In this document: piece after piece, positions 1 to 8,467 of the stretch | Position numbering within the stretch: the stretch's first letter is position 1 | Layout: the number at the start of each line of letters is the position of its first letter | Assembly: GCF_002076895.1 (NCBI RefSeq) | Contig: NZ_CP020465.1 | Location: 62,001-126,000, forward strand | Length of the DNA: 64,000 nucleotides | Direction of reading: 5' to 3' | From: Cognaticolwellia beringensis | GTDB lineage: Bacteria; Pseudomonadota; Gammaproteobacteria; Enterobacterales; Alteromonadaceae | Made by a program: the position numbers and the translations under genes | Notes under the pieces: model-generated | Seen by the model: only the letters and a program-made list of their open reading frames with translations | Told to the model about the DNA's origin: nothing | Database searches by the model: none

Positions 1-1
1 T

Positions 2-424
2 ATTGACATGAGTAAAAGTTCTTTAACAAAAGGGCGAGAAAATCATCGACTGAATCAACAAGATCTCAGTAAGGTTATTTTTGAAGGTGTTGATATTTTT
101 AAATCTTACGGGCGTCTGAAAAAGCATGGACCGTATCAACTGTTAGTTTCAGATCCGCCATCTTTTCAGAAAGGTAGCGTTGATATTGAAAGAGATTATA
201 AGAAAATTATTCGTCGCTTACCTGATTTAATGTCCGACAATGGTGACGTATTGTTATGCTTAAATTCGCCAGATCTCAATATCGAATTTTTACTGGCAGA
301 AGTGGCAAGAGAATGCCCCGATTGCGTATTTCAATATCAGCTTAATGCCCCAGAAGTTTTTAAAGAAGCGCATGATGGTAAAGGGCTAAAGTGTTTGTAC
401 TTTATATATAAACCAAGGGTGTAA
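2..424 (+). CDS. Class I SAM-dependent methyltransferase, C-terminal part (5' end outside window)
   Basis: The reading frame is already open at base 2 (Ile-Asp before the first Met), so the gene begins upstream and only about 140 C-terminal residues are visible. The Met at base 8 lies inside a D-M-S-K-S-S-L stretch, typical of the interior of RlmI/RlmK-like rRNA methyltransferases, and should not be taken as the start. The motif SDPPSF (motif IV, DPPxF) followed by a strand-helix pair fits the catalytic core of a Rossmann-fold methyltransferase acting on a nucleic acid base. This is family knowledge; the exact substrate cannot be read from the fragment. The following gene is on the opposite strand, so this is the end of its transcription unit. 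Confidence 0.75.
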   Translation: MDMSKSSLTKGRENHRLNQQDLSKVIFEGVDIFKSYGRLKKHGPYQLLVSDPPSFQKGSVDIERDYKKIIRRLPDLMSDNGDVLLCLNSPDLNIEFLLAEVARECPDCVFQYQLNAPEVFKEAHDGKGLKCLYFIYKPRV

Positions 425-488
425 GCCTTAATCGCTTGCAGGTATAAATTTTTTATTCAAGCAAAGCACTATATTTTATAATTTTTGA

Positions 489-1103
489 CTAATTCAATAC
501 CACACGAGCCGCTAATAAAATCAAAAAGCTACCGGTAACTTTATCGACAATATGGCTATTAGCTTTTAGTTTTTCTAATATAGGCCCACGTGACATTGTA
601 AAAGTAATAATGATATACCACAGCATATCGATAATGCCGACGGTTGCGGTCATTATGCCTTTCTGTTGCCAACCTGCATCGGGTTCAACAAATTGGCTAA
701 ATAATGCTAAGAAGAAAATCGCTAGTTTAGGGTTTAAGAAAGCAATTAAAAAGCCATCTCGCCAACCATTGATTGTTGGATCTAGGGCGCCATCTTTTTG
801 GGCAAATTGAATACTTTGTTGCTTACTCATTAAGGCTTTAATGCCCAGGTACAACAGAAAAGCTGCGCCAGCGTATTTTATTGCCGCGAAAAGCATAGGC
901 GATTGTACAATGAGCAGGCCAATACCTGTCGCTGTAATCGCTGCATATAATGCAACACCTAAACCGTGACTGATGGCTGTGGCATAGCCTTGTTGTGAAC
1001 CACCGTTTAAGGTGTTTTTAATCACTATAGCAAGGCTAGGGCCTGGAGATAAGGCACCAAGAATACAAATAACAACCAATGATAACCATAAATGAAACTC
1101 CAT
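489..1103 (-). CDS. LysE/RhtB family amino acid exporter
   Basis: The 204-residue hydrophobic protein has the length and about six membrane segments of LysE/RhtB translocators. The N-terminal region carries the family signature around LGALSPGPSLAIVIKNTL (residues 15-32), and a second conserved block FLIAFLNPKLAIFFLALFSQ lies near residue 120. Such proteins export amino acids or related metabolites across the inner membrane using the proton gradient. The substrate cannot be predicted from sequence alone. The gene stands alone, next to a secreted ligase gene on the same strand but separated by about 40 bases. No clear ribosome binding site was seen before the chosen ATG. Confidence 0.85.
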   Translation of the reverse strand: MEFHLWLSLVVICILGALSPGPSLAIVIKNTLNGGSQQGYATAISHGLGVALYAAITATGIGLLIVQSPMLFAAIKYAGAAFLLYLGIKALMSKQQSIQFAQKDGALDPTINGWRDGFLIAFLNPKLAIFFLALFSQFVEPDAGWQQKGIMTATVGIIDMLWYIIITFTMSRGPILEKLKANSHIVDKVTGSFLILLAARVVLN

Positions 1104-1141
1104 AATTTGAGACGCCTTAGCTAGGTGAGTGTTTTAGAAAA

Positions 1142-2020
1142 CTAATGTACATTTTTAATGCGAAGAAAACTGGCAAATCTTGGCACACCTCGCTGTGTTT
1201 TACCAATGTATTTATAGGTTATTACGCTGCCAACTTTCGGCGCTAACTTACGCTGATGATCAGATAATCCCGTCCCTATTTTAAAGATAATGCCTTCAGG
1301 CGTTTTAACCAATAATGCGCCAAGTAAGCCTTGATATTTTCCTTTCCCTGCAGAATGACCTATAACAACGGCTTCAGCGTCTTGATGTCTTTTGAGTTTT
1401 AATAGGTTTTTACTACGACCACGTTGATAAGTTGCTGATGCAAGGTGAAGCATTAAACCTTCACCATGATTATCAACAACGCGATTTAACCATGCGTACA
1501 AATCTGCATTATTTGCGACTTTTTGTTGTTGGATCATCGCCAGGTAAGGCGAGTGATTATCCTGAATTAATTGCTTCATGGTGGCAATTCGCGCCGTAAA
1601 ACTATTTGTTTGTTGGGGTAAGTCGAAAATCATGAGTTTAAGATTTTTCCAGCATGCACCGTCTGAGCGTTTGCGTCTGACGCATGCGCTAATTTGTTCA
1701 AATTTTCCTCGCTCACTCCATAGTTCTCCTCCCATCGCGACTTTAGGCCAATTTTCAATAAACCATTCTGGAGGGGATAATAGATTACCACTTCTTGTTA
1801 ATAGCTGTTTTCCAGTCCAGTATCCACGTACACCGTCTAATTTTTCACTCACCCAGTAGTCAGTAATAGCCGTACTTTTGTGATATTTAGTGGCAAGTTG
1901 TAATCGCGGTTTTTTCAGGTCCATCTGATCTTTTTTTACTTGTTGAGCTTGCACGCAGGGCAGTATAAATAGTAAAAAAATAAGGCAAAAAAATTGTTGA
2001 TATGTCGTTGTTTGAAACAT
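1142..2020 (-). CDS. Secreted (periplasmic) ATP-dependent DNA ligase, Lig E type
   Basis: A 292-residue minimal ATP-dependent DNA ligase. The adenylation lysine lies in EKLDGVRGYW (Lys60), followed by LLTRSGN (motif Ia region), MIFDLP (motif III), EGLMLH (motif IV) and LLKLKR (motif V), then a small OB-like domain. A signal peptide is visible: a hydrophobic stretch at residues 10-22 ending in CVQA-QQ. The start was placed at base 2020, 13 codons inside the longest frame, because AAGGAAC sits just upstream and the shorter start gives a normal signal peptide. Lig E-type enzymes of proteobacteria are thought to seal nicks in the periplasm or in extracellular DNA. That role is family knowledge; export is inferred from the leader. 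Confidence 0.85.
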   Translation of the reverse strand: MFQTTTYQQFFCLIFLLFILPCVQAQQVKKDQMDLKKPRLQLATKYHKSTAITDYWVSEKLDGVRGYWTGKQLLTRSGNLLSPPEWFIENWPKVAMGGELWSERGKFEQISACVRRKRSDGACWKNLKLMIFDLPQQTNSFTARIATMKQLIQDNHSPYLAMIQQQKVANNADLYAWLNRVVDNHGEGLMLHLASATYQRGRSKNLLKLKRHQDAEAVVIGHSAGKGKYQGLLGALLVKTPEGIIFKIGTGLSDHQRKLAPKVGSVITYKYIGKTQRGVPRFASFLRIKNVH

Positions 2021-2239
2021 CCTTGTTCCTTTATTTATTCGCGTTGAATTTAATCTCATCTAACGCGTATTTTAAGTAAATTTGCATACAGTATAGAAGT
2101 GTTTTTTGTTATTGCTTCATCACTTATACATACTCCATAGGAAATAAACAATTAACCTGATTAGTCGTGAGATAAAGTCGATATTTTCTCAATGTTGACT
2201 ACACTCTGGCTTAAAATGGAATTCAATGGATGATAGACA

Positions 2240-2752
2240 ATGAAACGGACTTTTCTTTTTTGCCTAATGTTAATGATTTTATTAGGCTCATTTTCGGCGA
2301 TAGCAGGAAAAAAACACTGCCAAGCTTATCGCAGTAAACTCGATAATATTCAAAATCAACAGCGTCAGGCTAGTTCAAACAAGCGTAGTCAAAGTTTATC
2401 TAATAAAGAAGCTAAAGCCCGAGATACATGGTGGCGATGTGAAACCGGTAAGCTGAAACCCAAATTAAAGAAAAAAAAGAAGAAAAAATCAAAGAAAAAG
2501 TACACGAGTAAGAAAAAATACCACAAAACTAGTACTGATCTAGTCGTTCAAAAATCGATTAAACCTTTAGTGCCTTTTGCCAGTAATAACCCTGTGGTAG
2601 TGCGTTCAATATATCAAGATGAAAAGTTGCAAGCTTGGCTGTTATTCTATAAACCAGCGAAAATGTGTGCTCGGCCAAAATCTACGCAACAGTTTGCCGC
2701 CTGTGTTGAAGATAAACGTAGCCAACAAACAAAATTTGAACAAAGCTATTAA
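2240..2752 (+). CDS. Secreted Lys-rich protein of unknown function
   Basis: I do not recognise this 170-residue protein. A clear signal peptide is present (MKRTFLFCLMLMILLGSFSAIAG), so the mature protein should be periplasmic or exported. The N-terminal third is a charged, probably helical stretch with conserved-looking Cys27 and a WWRCETGKLKP segment. A run of almost pure lysine follows (residues about 74-95, from an A-rich DNA tract at 2460-2515). The C-terminal part holds two more cysteines around MCARPK and FAACVEDKRSQ, suggesting disulfides. The strong positive charge could bind nucleic acid, polyphosphate or anionic envelope polymers; that is inference. It is transcribed away from the secreted ligase gene. 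Confidence 0.7.
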   Translation: MKRTFLFCLMLMILLGSFSAIAGKKHCQAYRSKLDNIQNQQRQASSNKRSQSLSNKEAKARDTWWRCETGKLKPKLKKKKKKKSKKKYTSKKKYHKTSTDLVVQKSIKPLVPFASNNPVVVRSIYQDEKLQAWLLFYKPAKMCARPKSTQQFAACVEDKRSQQTKFEQSY

Positions 2753-2916
2753 ATATACTTTTGCACTAGCGACTAATATGTTGGCTTTTACGCCACATTA
2801 TTACCATAGTTTTTAAATGTATATTTTTAATTTATTGATAATATTGAGTAATTAATTTTGGAACGACTCTTGCTTTTTATTTTCTAAATAGACGGTTAAT
2901 AATTTATAGGCCAAAT

Positions 2917-3171
2917 ATGCCAAATACTATAGCAGCAAAAATAAAGCGAACAGGTCTCATTATCCTAGGTTTTATGTGCTTATTGATTGGGGCCATATTT
3001 ATACTTTTACCCGGCCCAGCAGTAATATTTATACCGCTTGGTTTAGCATTGTTAAGTGTAGAATATGATTGGGCAAAAGTGTGGCTAAAAAGAAGTCAGC
3101 GTTATTTTCGCCAAGCGGCTGTCAAAACTGATCAAGCGTGTCATTGGTTAGGCAGGAAACTACGTGGTTAA
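2917..3171 (+). CDS. PGPGW-type small membrane protein
   Basis: An 84-residue protein with one long hydrophobic hairpin. Residues 12-47 contain LLPGPAVIFIPLGLALLSVE, which matches the conserved LPGPG/A...PLGLALL core of the putative transmembrane PGPGW family. The C-terminal half is basic and amphipathic (WLKRSQRYFRQ) and probably lies on the cytoplasmic face. Function in this family is unknown. The gene stands between an unknown secreted protein and a convergent DUF3581 gene, with no operon partner. The AGGCCAAAT just before the ATG gives a reasonable ribosome binding site. Confidence 0.7.
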   Translation: MPNTIAAKIKRTGLIILGFMCLLIGAIFILLPGPAVIFIPLGLALLSVEYDWAKVWLKRSQRYFRQAAVKTDQACHWLGRKLRG

Positions 3172-3217
3172 TCTCGATAGGCTGAAAGTTGTAACAGCTT
3201 AATTAGCGAAAAATTTA

Positions 3218-3247
3218 ATGAGTAATGGCTTTATCGCAATTACTCAT
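3218..3247. terminator. Hairpin between convergent genes
   Basis: A 9-base perfect inverted repeat (ATGAGTAAT / ATTACTCAT) with a 12-base loop lies between the convergent PGPGW and DUF3581 genes. No T-run follows on either side, so a bidirectional terminator role is only a guess. Confidence 0.35.
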
Positions 3248-3284
3248 AGTGACTTAAACCAAGCAGTGCTATTGAGCTGACAGG

Positions 3285-3998
3285 CTACTTTTGCGCTATA
3301 TAAAGTGCTTTAGTATTATTATATTGTGTCACAATATTATCAATAGTGTCTTGGCAATACTCTCGTAAACCACTCAATAGCATAAACTTCTTGCCGTGAC
3401 CTATGACTTTGTCTTGTGACACTAAATCAAACGATAAGCAGGCATTACCGCGTTTACCATCAATATCTAACGTCGTTGATGATAAGCGTAATGTGATGTC
3501 TTCAAAATCTAGGTTATCAAGATGAATTGACATACTTTCATACATTATCATCGGGCGAGTCGGGTTGATCATCACCTGACATTCTTTCATCAATTCTACG
3601 AGAATGTGTGGGAAAGTGTGGCCCGAAAATTCGACATATGCACGGGTCAATGCGGTAATGGAATTGCTGTTTTTGGTGTAGTCGCCTGACACTGACATAT
3701 TCAAATATTCTTTTTGATTATCGTCGACGATGCTGGCCACTGTGGTTATTTCTGTTGGGATATTTAATTTTGTGGAATCAGTTACCATGCCAGAAAATTT
3801 AAAGCTCATTTCTTGGTGCAAACCGGCACGTTCCAATATTAATGAAAACAACAAGTCGCCCGGAACACAAAAGCGTTTGGCATCAATATTATGCAAAGGA
3901 TTAAAATCATCAGCAATTTGCTTAGCAAAGTCACTTGCCTGTTGGCGTGTGAAACTAATTTGATCATCCGTAATTTGGCAATAATTCTCTAAAAACAT
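3285..3998 (-). CDS. DUF3581 family protein
   Basis: A 237-residue protein that looks like the DUF3581 family found in Shewanella, Vibrio and Colwellia relatives. Recognisable parts are the N-terminal ISFTRQQASDFAKQIADDFN and NIDAKRFCVPGDLLFSLIL. The latter resembles the hydratase/hot-dog family pattern (FNPLH...F..PGDL), so a MaoC-like hot-dog fold is possible; that is inference. There is no signal peptide and no membrane segment, so it should be cytosolic. Its function is not established. It is a monocistronic gene convergent with the upstream small membrane protein. Confidence 0.7.
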   Translation of the reverse strand: MFLENYCQITDDQISFTRQQASDFAKQIADDFNPLHNIDAKRFCVPGDLLFSLILERAGLHQEMSFKFSGMVTDSTKLNIPTEITTVASIVDDNQKEYLNMSVSGDYTKNSNSITALTRAYVEFSGHTFPHILVELMKECQVMINPTRPMIMYESMSIHLDNLDFEDITLRLSSTTLDIDGKRGNACLSFDLVSQDKVIGHGKKFMLLSGLREYCQDTIDNIVTQYNNTKALYIAQK

Positions 3999-4130
3999 GG
4001 ATACTTGTCATCACTTAAAGCTATTAAAATCGGCGCTATTCTATCAGTATGCCTTGCTAAAATCGAAGGTTATTAATATATAACTCACTAAGCTGACCAG
4101 TAAGAATAAGGCCTTTAGAGGATATAGTGG

Positions 4131-4403
4131 CTATTTTTCTGCTGTACTGGTTGATGTATAAGTATTAACCAGTTGTTCTTTGTTATGTTTACTCAGCTGT
4201 TTAAGTTGATACTCACGGCGGCTTGCTTGCTGCCGGTTTAGTTGAGGCTCCGAATATGCCAAAGTTACCGGGCGGCGAACACGGGTATATTTTGCCGCTT
4301 TTTTATTACATTTATTATGCTCATCTAAGCGTCGTTCAAGCGAGGTTGTAATGCCTGCATAAAGGCTATTGTCGGCACAACGAAGAAAATATACGTACCA
4401 CAT
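4131..4403 (-). CDS. GIY-YIG nuclease superfamily protein, YhbQ/UPF0213 type
   Basis: A 90-residue single-domain GIY-YIG protein. The diagnostic first strand WYVYFLRCADNSLYAGIT has the Tyr...Gly-Ile pair, followed by the conserved Arg in LERRLDEHN and by KAAKYTRVRRPVTLAYSE, as in E. coli YhbQ. Family members resemble endonuclease catalytic domains and have been linked to DNA repair, but the physiological substrate is unclear. The gene is divergent from the DUF2797 gene (140 bases between starts), whose product carries a similar Y-V-Y-L...G-I-T...R pattern. Confidence 0.85.
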   Translation of the reverse strand: MWYVYFLRCADNSLYAGITTSLERRLDEHNKCNKKAAKYTRVRRPVTLAYSEPQLNRQQASRREYQLKQLSKHNKEQLVNTYTSTSTAEK

Positions 4404-4542
4404 AATAATAAAGTCTGATCAGAGAGCTAATAATTCATTTTCGCAATTTTTTGGGAGATATTCGAGATAAAAATGAATTAATGGTGGCTGCTAGTAGGCG
4501 ATTTTTATACTATAAGTGTCTGAAAAAATAATAGGTTGAGAT

Positions 4543-5376
4543 ATGTTACAAACAGAAACAGGTGCTCTGCGCAAAATGCGTGCGGATTTAGCTTCAGATG
4601 GTACGGTAAATTATCGCATGGTATTGGGCGATCAAGAAGTTGAGCTAAATTCACTTATTGGGAAGCGCCTGACACTGAATTTTAGTGGTTATATCGATTG
4701 TCAGCATTGTGGCAGAAAAATAAAAAAGAGTTATTCTCAAGGCTATTGTTACCCTTGTATGCAAAAACTAGCACAATGCGACATGTGCATTATGAAGCCA
4801 GAAACTTGCCATTTCGAACAAGGCACTTGTCGAGAGCCAGAATGGGGGGAAAGCAATTGTATGATCCCTCATTATGTTTACCTAGCGAATACCTCTGGCT
4901 TAAAAGTCGGTATTACGCGCCATACGCAAATACCGACTCGGTGGATTGACCAAGGCGCCACACAAGCTCTACCTATTTTTAAAGTGAGCACTCGCTTACA
5001 GTCAGGGCTAGTTGAAATTGCTTTGGCTGAATTTATTGCCGATAAAACCAATTGGCGAGCAATGCTTAAAGGCAGTGCTGATGCGCTAGATTTAAAAGCC
5101 ATAGCGGAAGAGCTGAAGCCTAAAATTGCAGAAAAATTGGCAAGCGTTAGTCTCAAGTATGGTGCTGATGCTGTCATAGAATTAGACGAAAGTGTTGTGG
5201 ATTTACATTTTCCTGTTAAAGAGTACTTAACAAAAATTTCATCCTTTAACTTTGATAAAACACCGGAGGTTTCAGGTGTATTGCTCGGTATTAAAGGACA
5301 ATATTTAATTTTTGAAACTGGCGTGATTAATTTACGTAAATTTACGTCGTATCATGTTAATTTACAGGTAAGTTAA
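4543..5376 (+). CDS. DUF2797 domain protein with Zn-ribbon cysteines
   Basis: A 277-residue protein of the DUF2797 family. The N-terminal third is Cys-rich: DCQHCGRKIKK, YCYPCMQKLAQCDMC, and further Cys residues in PETCHFEQGTCREPEWGE, a likely zinc-binding module at residues about 52-105. A segment HYVYLANTSGLKVGIT with a following Arg (residues about 108-130) resembles the core of GIY-YIG domains. The C-terminal 100 residues are less distinctive. AGGTTGAG lies 4 bases before the ATG, which supports the start. The gene has its own promoter region facing the YhbQ-like gene. Function is unknown; a nucleic-acid role would fit the zinc module and is inference. Confidence 0.75.
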   Translation: MLQTETGALRKMRADLASDGTVNYRMVLGDQEVELNSLIGKRLTLNFSGYIDCQHCGRKIKKSYSQGYCYPCMQKLAQCDMCIMKPETCHFEQGTCREPEWGESNCMIPHYVYLANTSGLKVGITRHTQIPTRWIDQGATQALPIFKVSTRLQSGLVEIALAEFIADKTNWRAMLKGSADALDLKAIAEELKPKIAEKLASVSLKYGADAVIELDESVVDLHFPVKEYLTKISSFNFDKTPEVSGVLLGIKGQYLIFETGVINLRKFTSYHVNLQVS

Positions 5377-5475
5377 TTATTTCATTTGGTATTACATAGG
5401 CTAAACTGAATTTATTACCCGTAGATTTAGTTTTAGCTAAGTTATTATAGCGATGAAAGCGATTTTAGGATCATT

Positions 5476-6324
5476 ATGATGAATGCTAACGATTATGCAC
5501 AACAAGCCAGTGAAATATTTGTTCTTTCAGATTCTTTTGTCCGTATTAAGGAGTTGATTGATGATGAAGATTCAACGATTGACGACATCGCAGATGTAAT
5601 TATAGTAGACCCAGCATTATCGGGAACCATATTAAAACTTGCCAATAGTTCATTTTTTAATTATCCCGGGAAAATTGATACCATTTCTAAAGCTTTGCTG
5701 GTGCTGGGAATTACCGAAGTATATAACCTCGTGATATCTTTTTTTACTAGCCGCGCGTTTAAGGAATTAAATGTAGATCCGGACTATTTAGATGATTTTT
5801 GGTGTAAAAGCGTTGATTGTGCGTTAATCGTTAAATACATTGGCGTTCAACTGAGAATCCCCAATGCTGAACGCCTATTTATTATAGGGTTACTGCATAA
5901 CTTAGGTGAGCTTGTTATTCAACAGTCGTCCCCTGAAAAAGCATCCGTGGCTAATAAGTTCACAGCGACAGAGTTACCTTGGGATAAGCAACAACAAACC
6001 TTTGGTTTTACTTATGGTGAGTGCTCGGCCGAGCTTTTAAAGCAATGGCAATTACCGTATAGCATTATCGAACCTATTCGCAACCAAGATAATAATGATT
6101 TTTCCTACAGCACCGATGAAACTAAATTATTGTATCTAGCGAAAAGAATTATGTTGAGTCAATTTGATTGTAGTATGCACCCAATTGAACTGATTTTAAC
6201 CGAAGATGCGATGCAGCAGTTACCAATAAATGAAGATATGCTACAAGGGGCAGTTAATTTTTGTGATTTTGAGCGCTTAAGTGTCTTATCAATTATAAAT
6301 CCAGGCTCTGCGATGATTTTTTAA
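5476..6324 (+). CDS. HDOD domain signalling protein
   Basis: A 282-residue protein that consists mostly of one HDOD domain (residues about 15-210). Visible family features are DEDSTIDDIADVIIVDPAL, ILKLANSSFFNYPGKIDTIS and the helix pair with IGLLHNLGELVIQ. HDOD domains are HD-related but usually lack full metal-binding histidines and act as signalling or scaffold modules in regulation, motility and nucleotide second-messenger networks. No extra GGDEF or EAL domain is attached. AGGA lies 5 bases before the first of two adjacent ATG codons. The gene is alone, with 331 bases to glnK. The partner pathway cannot be told from sequence. Confidence 0.8.
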   Translation: MMNANDYAQQASEIFVLSDSFVRIKELIDDEDSTIDDIADVIIVDPALSGTILKLANSSFFNYPGKIDTISKALLVLGITEVYNLVISFFTSRAFKELNVDPDYLDDFWCKSVDCALIVKYIGVQLRIPNAERLFIIGLLHNLGELVIQQSSPEKASVANKFTATELPWDKQQQTFGFTYGECSAELLKQWQLPYSIIEPIRNQDNNDFSYSTDETKLLYLAKRIMLSQFDCSMHPIELILTEDAMQQLPINEDMLQGAVNFCDFERLSVLSIINPGSAMIF

Positions 6325-6535
6325 TCGTTATGCTTAAAGCGTAAACTTCTCTACCTGAATCAAACACATTTCGATACCTTAATGGTCTTTGTATAGGCCT
6401 TTGGTCTTAAAACTAACTCCAGATCCTGCATTTTTTATTTACTGCATTTACATATCTTCTACCTATTCCATTCCTTCGATGTAAACCATTTTTTGCAAAA
6501 AATATTGCACCAGCAGCTTACAAATGAATTTCATT

Positions 6536-6552
6536 CGCACTGTCGTGGTGCG
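6536..6552 (+). promoter_or_regulatory. NtrC binding site upstream of glnK
   Basis: The 17-base sequence CGCACTGTCGTGGTGCG matches the NtrC consensus TGCACYNNNNTGGTGCA at all core positions and differs only in the outermost base on each side. A TGCACC half-site lies about 30 bases upstream (near 6506). The site centre is about 87 bases before the predicted start of transcription, a normal enhancer distance. The rest of the 331-base gap shows no gene. Confidence 0.65.
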
Positions 6553-6605
6553 GGAGTATCTCCTTAATAATTTCTATGTCTATGTTTTTTAATGTTTATT
6601 CAGTT

Positions 6606-6621
6606 TGGCATAAAGCTTGAT
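6606..6621 (+). promoter_or_regulatory. Sigma-54-like promoter of glnK-amtB
   Basis: TGGCAT-N5-TTGAT has the -24 GG and the correct 10-base spacing to the -12 element, which here reads GA in place of the usual GC. Its position, about 35 bases before the glnK ATG and downstream of an NtrC-like site, supports a nitrogen-regulated RpoN promoter. The off-consensus -12 base lowers certainty. Confidence 0.55.
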
Positions 6622-6640
6622 ATGTAAAGGTTAATAATAA

Positions 6641-6994
<354 letters not shown>

Positions 6995-7004
6995 GAGCAA
7001 ACTC

Positions 7005-8270
7005 ATGGAACAAAATATTTTTCAACTTCAGTACGCAATGGATACTTTTTACTTTCTAATTTGTGGCGCGCTAGTGATGTGGATGGCTGCAGGCTTTTCG
7101 ATGTTAGAAGCGGGTTTAGTTAGAGCTAAAAACACCACCGAAATTTTGACCAAAAATGTCGCGCTTTATGCTATTGCCTGCATGATGTACTTATTTGTTG
7201 GTTACGACATTATGTATGGTGGCGGCATGTTTTTATCCGGTATAGAAACGGTTGATCCTGCAAAAGTTTTAGCCGACTTTTCTACGCGTGAAGACGGCTT
7301 TACCGGTGCCGCAATATATTCAGCGGCATCTGATTTCTTTTTCCAAGTAGTTTTCGTTGCAACGGCGATGTCTATTGTTTCAGGTGCAGTAGCTGAACGT
7401 ATGAAACTATGGGCATTTTTAGCTTTTGCTGTCGTGTTAACGGGGGTTATCTATCCAATGGAAGGTAGTTGGACTTGGGGTGGTAATGCCGTGTTTGGTT
7501 TATACACTTTATCTGAACTTGGATTCTCAGACTTTGCTGGCTCGGGTATTGTGCACATGGCCGGCGCAGCTGCGGCACTAGCGGGTGTTATTCTATTAGG
7601 CGCACGTAAAGGTAAATACGGTAAAAATGGTCAAATAAACGCAATACCAGGCTCTAACTTGCCGATGGCGACCTTAGGGACATTTATTTTATGGATGGGG
7701 TGGTTTGGTTTTAATGGTGGTTCAGTATTAAAACTTGGTGATATTGCTAGCTCACACTCAGTTGCTATGGTGTTTCTAAATACTAATGCTTCAGCTGCCG
7801 CTGGTGCTGTAGCTGCGTTAGTTTTAGCTAAAGTACTATTTAAAAAAGCCGATTTAACCATGGTGTTAAATGGCGCGTTGGCAGGATTAGTCGTAATAAC
7901 GGCTGAGCCATCAACGCCAACACCTATGCAAGCAACATTGTTTGGCGCAATTGCGGGCATTGTTGTTGTGCTATCCATTATTGGCTTGGATAAAATAAAA
8001 ATTGATGATCCGGTTGGTGCAATATCTGTACATGGTGTGGTGGGTTTACTGGGTTTGTTGTTAGTACCAGTAACGAACAGTGCCTCGAGCATTAGCGGGC
8101 AGTTAATCGGAGCTGCAACCATTTTTGTATGGGTGTTTGCTACCAGCTTTGTGGTTTGGTTTGTGCTGAAAAAAATCATTGGCATCAGAGTTAGCGAAGA
8201 CGAAGAATATGAAGGTTGTGATCAATCTGATTGTGGTATGGAAGCCTACCCAGAGTTTACTCGCGGCTAA
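7005..8270 (+). CDS. amtB: Ammonium transporter
   Basis: A 421-residue inner-membrane channel of the Amt/Mep/Rh family with about 11 membrane segments. The pore twin histidines appear in GSGIVHMAGAAAALAG and ISVHGVVGLLG, and the family block GWFGFNGGS is present. Many Amt proteins begin with a signal-like helix, but here the protein starts directly with the first membrane segment after MEQNIFQLQYAMDTFYFL, as in shorter Amt variants. The C-terminal cytoplasmic tail (EDEEYEGCDQSDCGMEAYPE) is the region that normally contacts GlnK. It is co-transcribed with glnK and followed by a strong terminator. Confidence 0.95.
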   Translation: MEQNIFQLQYAMDTFYFLICGALVMWMAAGFSMLEAGLVRAKNTTEILTKNVALYAIACMMYLFVGYDIMYGGGMFLSGIETVDPAKVLADFSTREDGFTGAAIYSAASDFFFQVVFVATAMSIVSGAVAERMKLWAFLAFAVVLTGVIYPMEGSWTWGGNAVFGLYTLSELGFSDFAGSGIVHMAGAAAALAGVILLGARKGKYGKNGQINAIPGSNLPMATLGTFILWMGWFGFNGGSVLKLGDIASSHSVAMVFLNTNASAAAGAVAALVLAKVLFKKADLTMVLNGALAGLVVITAEPSTPTPMQATLFGAIAGIVVVLSIIGLDKIKIDDPVGAISVHGVVGLLGLLLVPVTNSASSISGQLIGAATIFVWVFATSFVVWFVLKKIIGIRVSEDEEYEGCDQSDCGMEAYPEFTRG

Positions 8271-8300
8271 ATAATTCAAGGTCAGTTATTCAGTAATCAT

Positions 8301-8339
8301 AAGCCTGTGTATTAACGTACACAGGCTTGTTTTATTTTA
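8301..8339 (+). terminator. Rho-independent terminator after amtB
   Basis: An 11-base perfect stem (AAGCCTGTGTA / TACACAGGCTT) with a 6-base loop is followed by TGTTTTATTTT. It ends the glnK-amtB unit. Confidence 0.9.
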
Positions 8340-8467
8340 GCATTGATACTTGCTTGAAAACGTTAAAGCTATCGAAGAATATAAATAATTTTCAAAGTTT
8401 ACTGCCATTAGTAATAAACTGTGTAAAATTAAGAAATTAATCAATATATTTATGAGTGGATTGTTAT

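Noticed and set aside
1578..1859. A 93-codon plus-strand frame within the DNA ligase gene
   Set aside because: It is antisense to the conserved ligase motifs with no start signal, and is a shadow frame.
7631..8185. A 184-codon minus-strand frame inside amtB
   Set aside because: It is fully antisense to a highly conserved gene, and its composition is the complement of the membrane segments.
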